Origin: a virus
Direction: 5' to 3' (one strand)
DNA length: 60,115 nt
IMG/VR virus record: IMGVR_UViG_3300048592_000600
Span: 1-60,115 of that record
Of the stretch, positions 1 to 7,445 are shown piece by piece (position 1 is the stretch's first letter; every line of letters begins with the position of its first letter). Both the position numbers and the translations under genes were made by a program. The notes below the pieces were generated by a model. That model did not search any database. It was given only the letters and a program-made list of their open reading frames with translations, and was not told the origin of the DNA.

Positions 1-104
1 GTCACGATTCGTCGCCCCGCTCCGTTTGCCACTGCGTTGTCGTTGTGCCTGCAGCTTGTTGCTGCAAAACGGATCGGGGCCGCGAGTCGTGAACCCTGTC
101 GTTG
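1..104. repeat. Terminal direct repeat, left copy (circular overlap)
   Basis: These 104 bases are identical to 59990-60093. After them the two copies differ at one base and then diverge within about 20 bases. An exact repeat at both contig ends that then frays is the usual sign of a circular or circularly permuted genome assembled past its own start. A real short terminal repeat is the alternative. The repeat holds the whole inverted repeat described at 2-92. Confidence 0.85.
2..92. repeat. Long imperfect inverted repeat
   Basis: The left arm at 2-29 (TCACGATTCG then GCCCCGCTCCGTTTGC) pairs with the right arm at 64-92 (GCAAAACGGATCGGGGC then CGAGTCGTGA), with a few mismatches and one bulge. 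The centre at 51-65 can fold again (GCAGC-TTGTT-GCTGC). It lies in the gene-free control region before csrA. It could be an origin, a recombination or packaging site, or a structured leader. No T-run follows, so a simple terminator is unlikely. Confidence 0.6.
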
Positions 105-325
105 CTCGCGCGGCCTCTAAGGTTCCTGCCCCACCTTATGCCGCGCGAGCGATTTTCTTTTGCACGTTATCAGGGCAATTCATCTTTGAATCAGCATCAC
201 GGAGAAGTAGGAGCCGGAGTGACCGGCATGGGATGTTCGGCAGGAGGTTGAGCATGATGGATCGACACCTGGGGTTAGCGCGTGCTGCCCCAGCGATCCG
301 TCAATCTTTCAAAGGAGAATCTTTC
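93..325 (+). promoter_or_regulatory. csrA leader with clustered GGA motifs
   Basis: This gene-free stretch leads into csrA. Six GGA triplets fall between 201 and 261 (201, 210, 216, 231, 243, 259) and a seventh (314) is in the csrA ribosome-binding site. CsrA proteins bind GGA in RNA leaders and commonly repress their own translation, so this is a plausible autoregulatory target. A strong ribosome-binding site AGGAGG (242-247) precedes an in-frame ATG at 254, which would give a CsrA with 24 extra N-terminal residues. Confidence 0.5.
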
Positions 326-520
326 ATGTTGGTACTTTCGAGGAAGCCGAGCCAAAGCATTGTGATCAACGACGACATCACAATCACGATCGTGGAAATC
401 AGAGGCGATAAGTGCCGTGTCGGCATTGAAGCGCCCAAGGACGTATCCGTACACCGGCGCGAAGTGTGGCTCGCAATCAAAGCCGGAACACCAGTGAAAC
501 CCGCTGCCCCTGCCGCATAG
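326..520 (+). CDS. csrA: CsrA/RsmA-family RNA-binding regulator
   Basis: The 64-residue protein is a full-length CsrA homologue. It begins MLVLSRK and carries the two residues known to contact RNA in this family, Leu4 and Arg44 (in VHRREV). CsrA dimers bind GGA motifs in mRNA leaders and change translation or stability. The start at 326 is chosen because family members begin exactly here and AAAGGAG lies about 10 bases upstream. An alternative in-frame ATG at 254 has a stronger ribosome-binding site. The C-terminus (KPAAPAA) is a short Ala/Pro tail. As the first gene of the long plus-strand series, it may act on phage or host messages early in infection. Confidence 0.93.
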   Translation: MLVLSRKPSQSIVINDDITITIVEIRGDKCRVGIEAPKDVSVHRREVWLAIKAGTPVKPAAPAA

Positions 521-597
521 CTCCCGCAAGGCCGCGGCATCGGCCTATTTATTTCGACCCTGGCCTGGGTCATGGATCTTTCGATGGAGTGTAACCC

Positions 598-1278
598 GTG
601 GGTAAATCCCAAACCGCTGAATCTGTACTGGATGTTCCTTGCGAATTTTCTGCCCTCTCGATGGGCGGTGACAACACGGCTCGCCTCGGCGTCCGCATCA
701 GCAAGGAACTGCTCAAGATCAAGCAAGCCGAAGAACTCTTGTGCGGCCGGCGCTTGACTGGCTCGATCTTCCGTTGCCCGCCTGGGCAGAGCGTCGATCA
801 ACAAGTGTTTGAATGGGGCCCCGATGTAACGCAGATTGACAGCACGTTCGATGTCAAACGCTACGCATCCTCGCCCAAGTGGATTTCGTTCGGCATCACG
901 TTTGCTGCCGGCGAGATTGACAAGGAAGATCTGACGCACTTCCCGAAGACATCGGGCCGCTTCGTCATTGGCGAAGTCAAGGAGCTCGAAAAGCCCGAGC
1001 GCAAGACAGGCAAGGACAAGCCGCTGCCGGGACAGATGGGCCTCGGCGATGGCGACGATGCTTGGAAGGGCTACAAGCTCGAAAACCTTTTCAAAGGCGC
1101 ATTCCTCAAGACGCTGATTACTGCCGACCTTGTGACCTGCGGCGACGTCCAAGCGTATCTAGCCGACGGCAAGAAGAAGATCACCGATCTGCCCGGTGTC
1201 GGCGACAAGGCTGCCGAGAACTACGAGAACGTGATGGAACGCTTCTGGTTAGAGCGTCCTTGGGAGCCAACGGTGTAA
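598..1278 (+). CDS. Unknown protein with C-terminal helix-hairpin-helix (alpha-CTD-like) motif
   Basis: The 226-residue protein starts at GTG 598 with GGAG about 16 bases upstream. I do not recognise residues 1-165. Residues 171-215 form a helix-hairpin-helix-like segment, with LPGVGDKA at 198-205 followed by an amphipathic helix. It reads much like the DNA-binding end of RNA polymerase alpha-CTD, including G and K of the GxK pair. This suggests DNA binding. The position directly after csrA and before the recombination genes fits a DNA-transaction role, but the function is unknown. Confidence 0.8.
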   Translation: MGKSQTAESVLDVPCEFSALSMGGDNTARLGVRISKELLKIKQAEELLCGRRLTGSIFRCPPGQSVDQQVFEWGPDVTQIDSTFDVKRYASSPKWISFGITFAAGEIDKEDLTHFPKTSGRFVIGEVKELEKPERKTGKDKPLPGQMGLGDGDDAWKGYKLENLFKGAFLKTLITADLVTCGDVQAYLADGKKKITDLPGVGDKAAENYENVMERFWLERPWEPTV

Positions 1279-1280
1279 GC

Positions 1281-1733
1281 ATGGGTCGCCCAAAAACGGA
1301 TTTCGCAAGCTATCCAATTCCGCCGCTGCCCGATCTTGGTGTCGTTCGCATACGACATTGCGAGCAATACCCAGGTTACGCAGTGGATGAACTAGGTCGC
1401 ATTTGGTCATGCAAGATTCAGCGATGTAACGGTTTTGGTGAATGGCATTTGATTTCACTGACTAAAACCAATCGCGGTTACTTGCGTGCAACTATTCGGC
1501 ATGGCTCTTTTCGGAAAGTAAGGCTTGTACACCAATTAGTTGCGATGGCTTTTTATGGCCCTACGCCAGATGGCATGGAGATTATGCACTTAGATGGAAA
1601 CCCATCGAACGCGAATCTCTCCAACCTAAAGCATGGAACCCACTCGGAGAACATGAAGGATGCCATAAGACACGGTTCCTTAAAAGCCCCATTGAATCGC
1701 CACCTTTTGGCAAGGCTTAAGAACGCATCTTAA
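1281..1733 (+). CDS. HNH homing endonuclease (NUMOD4/HNH_3 type)
   Basis: This 150-residue protein has a NUMOD4-like start (PGYAVDELGRIWS at 31-43) and the HNH_3 signature: VHQLVAMAF around His84, then IMHLDGNPSN around His103 and NLKHGTHSEN at 115-124. Such free-standing endonucleases nick phage DNA and spread between phages. It sits 2 bases after the previous gene and its base composition is less GC-rich than its neighbours, which supports recent insertion. Confidence 0.88.
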   Translation: MGRPKTDFASYPIPPLPDLGVVRIRHCEQYPGYAVDELGRIWSCKIQRCNGFGEWHLISLTKTNRGYLRATIRHGSFRKVRLVHQLVAMAFYGPTPDGMEIMHLDGNPSNANLSNLKHGTHSENMKDAIRHGSLKAPLNRHLLARLKNAS

Positions 1734-1757
1734 ATAAATCACAGTGAAGGATCACCT

Positions 1758-2294
1758 ATGCAGAAGTCAGTTCCCTATTCGTTGCAGCGTGCCGACAATG
1801 CGGCCGTCGAGTTTGATTCAGTTCGCGCCAAGTGTGCTGATGCCAAACTGATCGTCGAGCATACCGGCACGGATTGCTACGTCTTTACCGCTCCCCGTGG
1901 GTGGCGCCTTTCGTGGTGGGCCAGTGCTGGCGTAACTGTCGGCACTGGCGCCGCCCCGAAGCTCAGCGAATACGATCGTTGCTCGCTGCTCAAGGTTGCT
2001 GAAACTCTGCGCCAGCGCGTGCTGATCGAGAATCTTGAAGATCGCCGGCGCAATCCGACAAGCGTTCAGGTTGCTTGCCCGAAGTGCCATCGCCAACAGG
2101 ACGCACGCTCCAATCACAGCAAGCACTCGCTGTACTACTGCGATTTCTGCCGCTTGCAATTTGATTCCAACACCCAAGAGAACGGTGATTTCAGTGACGA
2201 TCCGACAAAAAGAATTGCTAGAGAAGAGTCACGCACAGGGAAATCGCAGGATCGATTTGACCGGAATGCGAATCGGCCGCCTCGTCGTCCTTGA
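1758..2294 (+). CDS. Unknown protein with zinc ribbon
   Basis: The 178-residue protein starts at ATG 1758 behind AAGGA. The N-terminal 100 residues are unrecognised. A CPKCH...YYCDFC zinc ribbon lies near residues 112-136. The last 35 residues are highly charged (RIAREESRTGKSQD) and overlap the next gene by 101 bases in another frame. This suggests the original C-terminus was replaced when the downstream endonuclease gene was inserted. Function unknown; nucleic-acid binding is plausible from the ribbon. Confidence 0.75.
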   Translation: MQKSVPYSLQRADNAAVEFDSVRAKCADAKLIVEHTGTDCYVFTAPRGWRLSWWASAGVTVGTGAAPKLSEYDRCSLLKVAETLRQRVLIENLEDRRRNPTSVQVACPKCHRQQDARSNHSKHSLYYCDFCRLQFDSNTQENGDFSDDPTKRIAREESRTGKSQDRFDRNANRPPRRP

Positions 2295-2889
2295 ATATGC
2301 AGGATTATTGAGGATGCCAAGCAAAGGGATGCGATGCTACTGGCTCTGTCAGTGCGATTGCGGAAAAACAACGACCGTAGATGGGTGCTGCCTCAGAAGG
2401 GCTTCGACTACCAGTTGCGGCTGCTACGGCAGATCTAAAATCACGAAGCACAACATGTCCAGAACCAAGTCGTACAACGCATGGAAAGCAATGAAAGAGC
2501 GATGCTACAACCAGAATCTCAAATGCTACCTCCACTACGGCGCGCGTGGGATAACTGTTTGCGATCGATGGCTTAACTCGTTTGAGAATTTCCATCGAGA
2601 CATGGGGTTGCCGCCATCGCCTGACATGACCGTGGAGCGGATTGATAACAACAATGGCTACAGCCCAGACAACTGCAGGTGGGCAACTCGCGCCGAGCAA
2701 AACGAAAACACAAGGATGGCAAAACTAATAACCCACGAAGGGCTAACGCTTTCGATTGGCAAGTGGTCAAAAAGACTTGGCATCAGCAGAAAAACATTGC
2801 GTAAAAGGCTATTCAAGGAAAACTTGCCACCATCAGAGGCTTTCAATCCGCTTCGCAATGCAAGCAAAGTCCGAAAGGCGATTCGATGA
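2194..2889 (+). CDS. Zn-ribbon HNH homing endonuclease with C-terminal HTH
   Basis: From GTG 2194 the protein has 231 residues. It has a treble-clef/zinc region (LTGMRIGRLVVLEYAG, then WLCQCDCG and SCGCYG at about 50-79). An HNH-type core follows (YGARGITVCDRW at 115-126, ERIDNNNGYSPDNCRWAT at 148-165), then a nuclease-associated HTH (SIGKWSKRLGISRKTL at 187-202). This is a common phage selfish endonuclease. The start is uncertain: TTG 2215 and ATG 2266 are in frame. Most relatives begin just before the LTGxRxGRL motif. Confidence 0.85.
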   Translation: MTIRQKELLEKSHAQGNRRIDLTGMRIGRLVVLEYAGLLRMPSKGMRCYWLCQCDCGKTTTVDGCCLRRASTTSCGCYGRSKITKHNMSRTKSYNAWKAMKERCYNQNLKCYLHYGARGITVCDRWLNSFENFHRDMGLPPSPDMTVERIDNNNGYSPDNCRWATRAEQNENTRMAKLITHEGLTLSIGKWSKRLGISRKTLRKRLFKENLPPSEAFNPLRNASKVRKAIR

Positions 2890-3092
2890 TCTACGACTGC
2901 CCAGCGTGCCGCGGCGGTGAGTTTGGGCGCGGCTGCCGCGTGTGCTACGGCACTGGCGTTTACACCCCTGGCGACGAAGCATCGCCGTACTACCCGCGAC
3001 CAAGAACAGCACAGCCCACAACCAAGCCACAAGCCGATCAACAGAACTCAGCCGAACGGAACGACGAACCATGTCAGACGCCCAAGAACTAA
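2886..3092 (+). CDS. Small zinc-finger protein (DnaJ-type CxxCxG pairs)
   Basis: The 68-residue protein overlaps the previous stop by ATGA, so it is translationally coupled. CPACRGG and CRVCYGTG (residues 5-24) form a DnaJ-like zinc-binding knuckle. The rest is Pro/Gln-rich and probably disordered. Function unknown. Confidence 0.7.
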   Translation: MIYDCPACRGGEFGRGCRVCYGTGVYTPGDEASPYYPRPRTAQPTTKPQADQQNSAERNDEPCQTPKN

Positions 3093-3940
3093 TCGTGAGC
3101 AATCAAGTCGCAAGCCCGCCGTCAACTCAATTGTCGGTGGATCTTTACAGCGCGATGATGACTGCGCCCGTTGCTTTCATTGAGTCGCAGCTTGCCGAGT
3201 ACAAGGATAAGCGCATCGCGTTTCGCCGCTGGCTGCTGGAAAACATGGAGTACGGGGTGCATTATGCGTTCCCGCCTGGGTGCAATAGCAACAGCAACGA
3301 CGACTGGAAAGCAAAGCCATCGCTTTACAAGGCCGGCGCTGAATTGGTCTGCGATCTGATGCGATGGCGTGCCAGCTATGCCGCGGACCCCGAGGCGTGG
3401 AAGCAACTTGGCGGATCGGCTGGCAAGATTGTCATCAAGTGCTCGCTATACAGCCGGGCTACTGGCGAACTCATTGCTGACGGCATAGGTTCTGGCGTCT
3501 CTGGCGAAAAGAAAATGGGCGATAACTCGACGCTAAAGATGGCACAGAAGCGGGCTCTTGTTTGCGCCGTGCTCAACGCCCAGGGCTTATCCGACTTGTT
3601 CTCGCAAGACCTTGAGGACTTGCAGCCGCGCGAAAACCCCGTGGCCGACGAAGCCGCGCCGACTGCTCCGACTCGAAACCAACGGCGCGAAGCTCCGCAG
3701 GAAGCACCGCCACCAGCAGCGATGTGTACCGAGGCCAAGAAGTTGTGGAACTTCTATCGCAGTAAGTTCTCCTTTGACTCGAAAGACAAGGACGCTGCCG
3801 CCAAGGCGAGCGAGGAATTCCGTGGCATCATCGCAACGGTCACTGGCCGCAAGTTTGATGCAAAGGTCGCGGAGAACTGGCGTGAGGGTGAATTTGATAA
3901 GGTCATGGCCGAACTCAAAATGATGGAAGGTGGTGCATGA
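3071..3940 (+). CDS. Probable recombination-associated (ssDNA-annealing-like) phage protein
   Basis: The 289-residue protein contains KPSLYKAGAELVCDLM (about 80-95) and a later block TLKMAQKRALVCAVLNAQGLSDLF. This pattern recurs in phage proteins that lie beside RecB/Cas4-like nucleases and resembles the conserved end of single-strand annealing proteins. A linker rich in Pro and Ala leads to a helical C-terminal domain (230-289). A RecB-like nuclease three genes downstream supports a recombination role. The family assignment is from memory of the motif, not an alignment. Confidence 0.72.
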   Translation: MSDAQELIVSNQVASPPSTQLSVDLYSAMMTAPVAFIESQLAEYKDKRIAFRRWLLENMEYGVHYAFPPGCNSNSNDDWKAKPSLYKAGAELVCDLMRWRASYAADPEAWKQLGGSAGKIVIKCSLYSRATGELIADGIGSGVSGEKKMGDNSTLKMAQKRALVCAVLNAQGLSDLFSQDLEDLQPRENPVADEAAPTAPTRNQRREAPQEAPPPAAMCTEAKKLWNFYRSKFSFDSKDKDAAAKASEEFRGIIATVTGRKFDAKVAENWREGEFDKVMAELKMMEGGA

Positions 3941-4125
3941 TGGTCGTCGATCCGATCAAGACTGCCGAGCTTACTGCCGTCGAAGCTCTCAAAGAACTGC
4001 GCAACATGGCCGCATCGCGTGGCCTGCGCGCTGATGTCATTTGGATGAACAACTGCATTGAGGATGTCCACGCCACGGCGAAGAAGATTGAAGTTTCTAT
4101 TTCCAACCAAGAACAAGGCGAGTGA
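3937..4125 (+). CDS. Small helical unknown protein
   Basis: This 62-residue acidic, mostly helical protein is coupled to the previous gene by ATGA. No motif is recognised. Its position between recombination genes suggests an accessory role only. Confidence 0.65.
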   Translation: MMVVDPIKTAELTAVEALKELRNMAASRGLRADVIWMNNCIEDVHATAKKIEVSISNQEQGE

Positions 4126-4128
4126 ATT

Positions 4129-4626
4129 ATGAAAAACATTTCCTACAACACAATCGACAAGTCCTCGTGGCCCCGTGGCGAATGGGACAACGAACCGGAC
4201 AAGGCGCAATTCATCGACGAAGCAACGGGCTACCCATGCTTGATTGTTCGCGTCGAATGGTCTGGTCATCTTTGCGGCTATGTCGGCGTGAGCGATGGCC
4301 ACCCGACGTTTGCTCGCGACCTTAGCCGTTATGAAGAAGATCAACCAGACATTGAAGTGCATGGCGGAATCACGTTTGGCGACTTCTGCCAAGAGACAAA
4401 GAACGAATGCCGTGGCATCTGCCATAAGGTTGAAGAAGGCGAGAACGATCGCGTTTGGTGGCATGGGTTTGACTGCCATCACGCGGGCGATTGGGGGCCC
4501 AAGAGCAAACGGGAATTTGATTACGGCGGCTACAGCAGCTACCGCAATTACGATTACGTCAAGCGTGAATGCCAGCAACTTGCGCAGCAATTAAAGGCAT
4601 TGGAAACAAGTGGGGTGCCAGCATGA
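4129..4626 (+). CDS. Conserved phage protein of unknown function
   Basis: The 165-residue protein has a conserved pattern I associate with a widespread phage hypothetical family: YNTIDKSSWPRGEWDNEPDK at the start, LCGYVGV near 50, a CRGICH segment near 95-100, a WWHGFDCHHAGD segment and a C-terminal helix YVKRECQQLAQQL. Several Cys and His residues could bind metal. It lies in the recombination block next to a nuclease gene. No activity is known to me. Confidence 0.82.
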   Translation: MKNISYNTIDKSSWPRGEWDNEPDKAQFIDEATGYPCLIVRVEWSGHLCGYVGVSDGHPTFARDLSRYEEDQPDIEVHGGITFGDFCQETKNECRGICHKVEEGENDRVWWHGFDCHHAGDWGPKSKREFDYGGYSSYRNYDYVKRECQQLAQQLKALETSGVPA

Positions 4627-4844
4627 GCCTCGAAGAACTGGACAAGCAAATCCTGGGCATCGAGCGCGAGAAGGAAAAGCTCGCCCAAGATCACCTGTAC
4701 CAGCGGATCGTTCTCTGCTTGGAAAGCATTGTCGATTGGGACAACGAAGTACGCAGCAAGTTTCCAGCGGCGCGAATGATTGATCGTTCGCGCACGATGG
4801 CGATGGAACTTATCAACGAACTTAAAGAGAAGGTGAAGCCATGA
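4623..4844 (+). CDS. Small coiled-coil unknown protein
   Basis: This 73-residue protein overlaps the previous stop (ATGA) and reads as two charged helices (LEELDKQILGIEREKEKL). No domain is recognised. Coupling on both sides indicates it belongs to the recombination/replication operon. Confidence 0.65.
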   Translation: MSLEELDKQILGIEREKEKLAQDHLYQRIVLCLESIVDWDNEVRSKFPAARMIDRSRTMAMELINELKEKVKP

Positions 4845-5071
4845 GCTACGACCCAAACGACCCGCCAGAACCTACAGCCTGGGAAGAATCGCTATTCGAG
4901 AAGGACTGCGAAATATCTGCGCTCAAAGAGCAGATCGTCGAGGCACATCGACTGCTAGTGCTATCGATTACCGACGCGACCCTTGATGGCTATCAACAAT
5001 GGCGCAATGATCGCCAAGCATGGGTTGACCAAAACGAGCACATTGTGAAAGAGGCGAACAAATGCCAGTAG
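4841..5071 (+). CDS. Small acidic unknown protein
   Basis: The 76-residue acidic protein overlaps both neighbours (ATGA at 4841; 10 bases with the nuclease gene at 5062). A central helix holds heptad-like hydrophobics. Function not recognised. Confidence 0.65.
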   Translation: MSYDPNDPPEPTAWEESLFEKDCEISALKEQIVEAHRLLVLSITDATLDGYQQWRNDRQAWVDQNEHIVKEANKCQ

Positions 5072-6150
5072 ATAACCGCGACTTCACGCAAGGCCCAGAG
5101 AACGCCGCGTTCGATCCGTCGTATTCCGATGGCGAGCATGACGACCTGCCGTTCATGGACGAAGAACCGGCGATCCTCGACCGCTCCACGCTCGAACTGT
5201 GGGCCGAGTGTCCGTACCGCGCAGCGCACGCCGAACTCGACAAGGCCGATAACCTTGTGCTGGTCGCTGGCCAATTGGCTCACGACGCCATCAGCCACAC
5301 GATTGAGAACTACATCCAGGCTGGCGGCGACATGACGCCGGTGATGATCCGCGAGGACTTGGACCGCAAACTGCAAACGTCACGGCCGGATGTTCAGCCC
5401 GAAGTGCTGACCGCTGCGGGCCGGATGGTGTACTCATTCAGCTACATGCTGGCTGGCATTCATCCCGAGAACATCCTTGGCTTTGACGGCGGCGAGCGTT
5501 ACGGCAAGAGCGGGCAGTTGGCCAAGTTCTACGGCGCTTACAACGCCAAGGCCACGAGCGAACTGGACTTCCTCATGGCCGGCGATTCGCCCGAAGTCAT
5601 CGAGTGCATGGACTACAAGACCGGCTGGAAAACCTACGACTACACGGATGTGGCCAAGGCGTTCCAGTTTCAGATGCACGCGGTCCTGATCTTCGACAAA
5701 TACCCGCTCGTCAACGCCGTGAAGTATCGCGTATGGAACACGCGATCGAACGACCTGACTTATCCGGTGCTGTTCAAACGCCAGCAGTACGACGCCTTTG
5801 AAGGGCGATTGTCGGCGGCTGTGCAGAACTGGCATCGGTTCAAGGACGATCCGCCCGCGTGGCCCATCTATGAGAAGTGTTCATTCTGCCCGCTGGTGCT
5901 TTCGTGCCCCTCGGCGAATCAAGAACTGACCGAGTGCGAGAAAGATCCGCAAGCGTTCTTGAAGAACATGGCTGCGGCGCAGGCTCGGCTTGATCGGATG
6001 GAAGCGTTGGCCAAGACGTTCATCGACAAGACGGGCAAGGACCTGATCGGCGATGGCATTGGCTACGGGCGCTCGGCACCGAAGCAAGAGAAGAAATCAC
6101 CGGCGAAGTTTTACGAAACCAAGAAGTCCGCGGCACCGGCTGCGGAATGA
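5062..6150 (+). CDS. RecB/Cas4-like PD-(D/E)XK exonuclease with Fe-S cysteines
   Basis: The 362-residue protein shows the PD-(D/E)XK nuclease core, with Asp169 (ELDFL) then Asp184-Tyr-Lys186 (MDYKTG). A helix with QFQMHA follows, as in RecB motif III. Cys50 in AECPYR pairs with Cys273, Cys276 and Cys282 (CSFCPLVLSC), the four-cysteine iron-sulfur staple typical of Cas4, AddB and phage RecB-like exonucleases. It would resect DNA ends to make single strands for the annealing-type protein encoded at 3071. The Lys/Ala-rich tail is probably disordered. Confidence 0.9.
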   Translation: MPVDNRDFTQGPENAAFDPSYSDGEHDDLPFMDEEPAILDRSTLELWAECPYRAAHAELDKADNLVLVAGQLAHDAISHTIENYIQAGGDMTPVMIREDLDRKLQTSRPDVQPEVLTAAGRMVYSFSYMLAGIHPENILGFDGGERYGKSGQLAKFYGAYNAKATSELDFLMAGDSPEVIECMDYKTGWKTYDYTDVAKAFQFQMHAVLIFDKYPLVNAVKYRVWNTRSNDLTYPVLFKRQQYDAFEGRLSAAVQNWHRFKDDPPAWPIYEKCSFCPLVLSCPSANQELTECEKDPQAFLKNMAAAQARLDRMEALAKTFIDKTGKDLIGDGIGYGRSAPKQEKKSPAKFYETKKSAAPAAE

Positions 6151-6181
6151 TGACGATCCTACTTACACATGGAGTTTTACG

Positions 6182-6592
6182 ATGCGACGAAAAGGTGAGG
6201 CCGAGATTGCTGCGTTAGTTTGCCTTGGCTTTGTGGTTTTGTTCTTGATCGGCGGCGGGTGCTGGGCGTACCCCCAATACAGCGTCTATCAACAACGGAT
6301 GGCTGGCGAAGCTGAGTTGAAACATGCCGAGTCCGAGCGGCAGGTACAGATCCAAGATGCTCATGGCAAATTGGAATCGTCCAAGATGCTCGCGCAAGCC
6401 GAAGTCGAGCGGGCCAAGGGTGTCGCCGAGGCCAACAAGATCATCGGCGAATCGCTCAAAGAGAACGACGCGTATCTGCGCTATCTGTGGATCAATCGCC
6501 TGGGCGAGAACGGGCAGGATGTGATCTACATTCCAACTGAGGCGGGGCTGCCGATCCTCGAAGCTGGGCGAGTGCCGCGAAAGGATCACTAG
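6182..6592 (+). CDS. Membrane-anchored coiled-coil protein, prohibitin/SPFH-tail-like
   Basis: The 136-residue protein has one membrane segment (about residues 9-30) followed by a long Ala/Glu/Lys coiled coil (AEAELKHAESERQVQIQDA, EVERAKGVAEANKII). It ends in DVIYIPTEAGLPILEAGR. The coil plus IYIPTEAGLPI end resembles the C-terminal part of prohibitin/stomatin proteins without the Band-7 domain. Such shortened forms occur in phage genomes with unknown roles. It may organise replication at the membrane; this is inference. Confidence 0.75.
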   Translation: MRRKGEAEIAALVCLGFVVLFLIGGGCWAYPQYSVYQQRMAGEAELKHAESERQVQIQDAHGKLESSKMLAQAEVERAKGVAEANKIIGESLKENDAYLRYLWINRLGENGQDVIYIPTEAGLPILEAGRVPRKDH

Positions 6593-6594
6593 CC

Positions 6595-6843
6595 ATGCCA
6601 TCGTTTGAAATCGAATTCGAGGTTTACTGCGGAACGTGCGGCGCCCACTTGTGCGGCAACACCCAAGCCCGCATGAGCCGCAATCGTCACTGTCCGCAGA
6701 TCACGGTCGATGTCTGCGATCGGTGCCTAGACAATGCCCGCGAGGAACTACGCCGGGAGTTGGAGCAGGAGCACGAAGCGGAGATTGCCCGGCTGAAAGA
6801 AGATCACGCCGATGAGATTCGGATGCTAGAGGAAACCACATAA
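6595..6843 (+). CDS. Small zinc-ribbon coiled-coil protein
   Basis: The 82-residue protein carries a four-cysteine zinc knuckle (Cys12, Cys15, Cys41, Cys44) followed by a highly charged helix (REELRRELEQEHEAEIARLK). It starts 2 bases after the previous stop. Unknown function; a small nucleic-acid or protein adaptor is possible. Confidence 0.75.
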   Translation: MPSFEIEFEVYCGTCGAHLCGNTQARMSRNRHCPQITVDVCDRCLDNAREELRRELEQEHEAEIARLKEDHADEIRMLEETT

Positions 6844-6845
6844 CC

Positions 6846-7061
6846 ATGAACGACGAAATTCAACCCGGTGCCCGTGTTCGATTCATCCCGCCCGGCAGGT
6901 CGCGCGATAGCTGGTGCTATGGAACCGTGATGTCCACGCCCAGCTATGAACTTATCGTCGTGGCCACGCGGTCGGGTGCAACCTACGAACTGCGCCGTGA
7001 TCAACTGCAACCTGTTCTTGACCTATCACACGTTGGAGCAATCTACGCCCATGGATTCTAA
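6846..7061 (+). CDS. Small beta-rich unknown protein
   Basis: The 71-residue protein (GARVRFIPPGRSRDSW, LIVVATRSGATYEL) looks like a small SH3-type beta barrel. It starts 2 bases after the previous stop and its end overlaps the next gene start by 11 bases. Function unknown. Confidence 0.65.
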   Translation: MNDEIQPGARVRFIPPGRSRDSWCYGTVMSTPSYELIVVATRSGATYELRRDQLQPVLDLSHVGAIYAHGF

Positions 7062-7227
7062 GGAATTTATTCAACTTGTCGCCAACATGCGACACGCCCA
7101 GAAGTCTTACTTCCGCACGCACAGCAGTTCGGCACTCGAGGACAGCAAGCGGGCTGAGCGGGCCGTCGATGACGCCCTGCAAAGCATGAACGACAAACAA
7201 CCCAGGCTATTCGAGGATGAGTCATGA
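7051..7227 (+). CDS. Small helical unknown protein
   Basis: The 58-residue protein starts at ATG 7051 inside the end of the previous gene. It is helical and charged (EFIQLVANMRHAQKSYF, SKRAERAVDDALQSM). This pattern is common in small phage proteins of unknown function. The longer frame beginning at 6946 is rejected because it would overlap the neighbour by over 100 bases. Confidence 0.65.
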   Translation: MDSKEFIQLVANMRHAQKSYFRTHSSSALEDSKRAERAVDDALQSMNDKQPRLFEDES

Positions 7228-7445
7228 CGGCCGATCGAATCCCCAAACAAGAGCCCGCCGAGAAGCATGTCGTGGCTCTACTCAAGGACAACAAAGAAAA
7301 GTACCTGTTCATCTTTGATGACGCAGGCAAGGCCGAAACGCTCCGCACATTCGGGCGCTTCGCCAGCAACACCGAGCTTAGTTTTAGTTGGTACGACGCC
7401 GCATTTTTAAGCCGCAAGGTTAAAGAGATTTGCTCCCATGGCTAG
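7224..7445 (+). CDS. Small unknown protein
   Basis: The 73-residue protein is coupled by ATGA to the previous gene and overlaps the next start by 8 bases. It reads as a compact alpha/beta domain (KYLFIFDDAGKAETLRTFGRF). No family recognised. Confidence 0.65.
   Translation: MTADRIPKQEPAEKHVVALLKDNKEKYLFIFDDAGKAETLRTFGRFASNTELSFSWYDAAFLSRKVKEICSHG

Noticed and set aside
301-1152. Minus-strand frame of 283 codons opposite csrA and the 598 gene
   Set aside because: It lies opposite two well-supported plus-strand genes, has no family motif and no ribosome-binding site.
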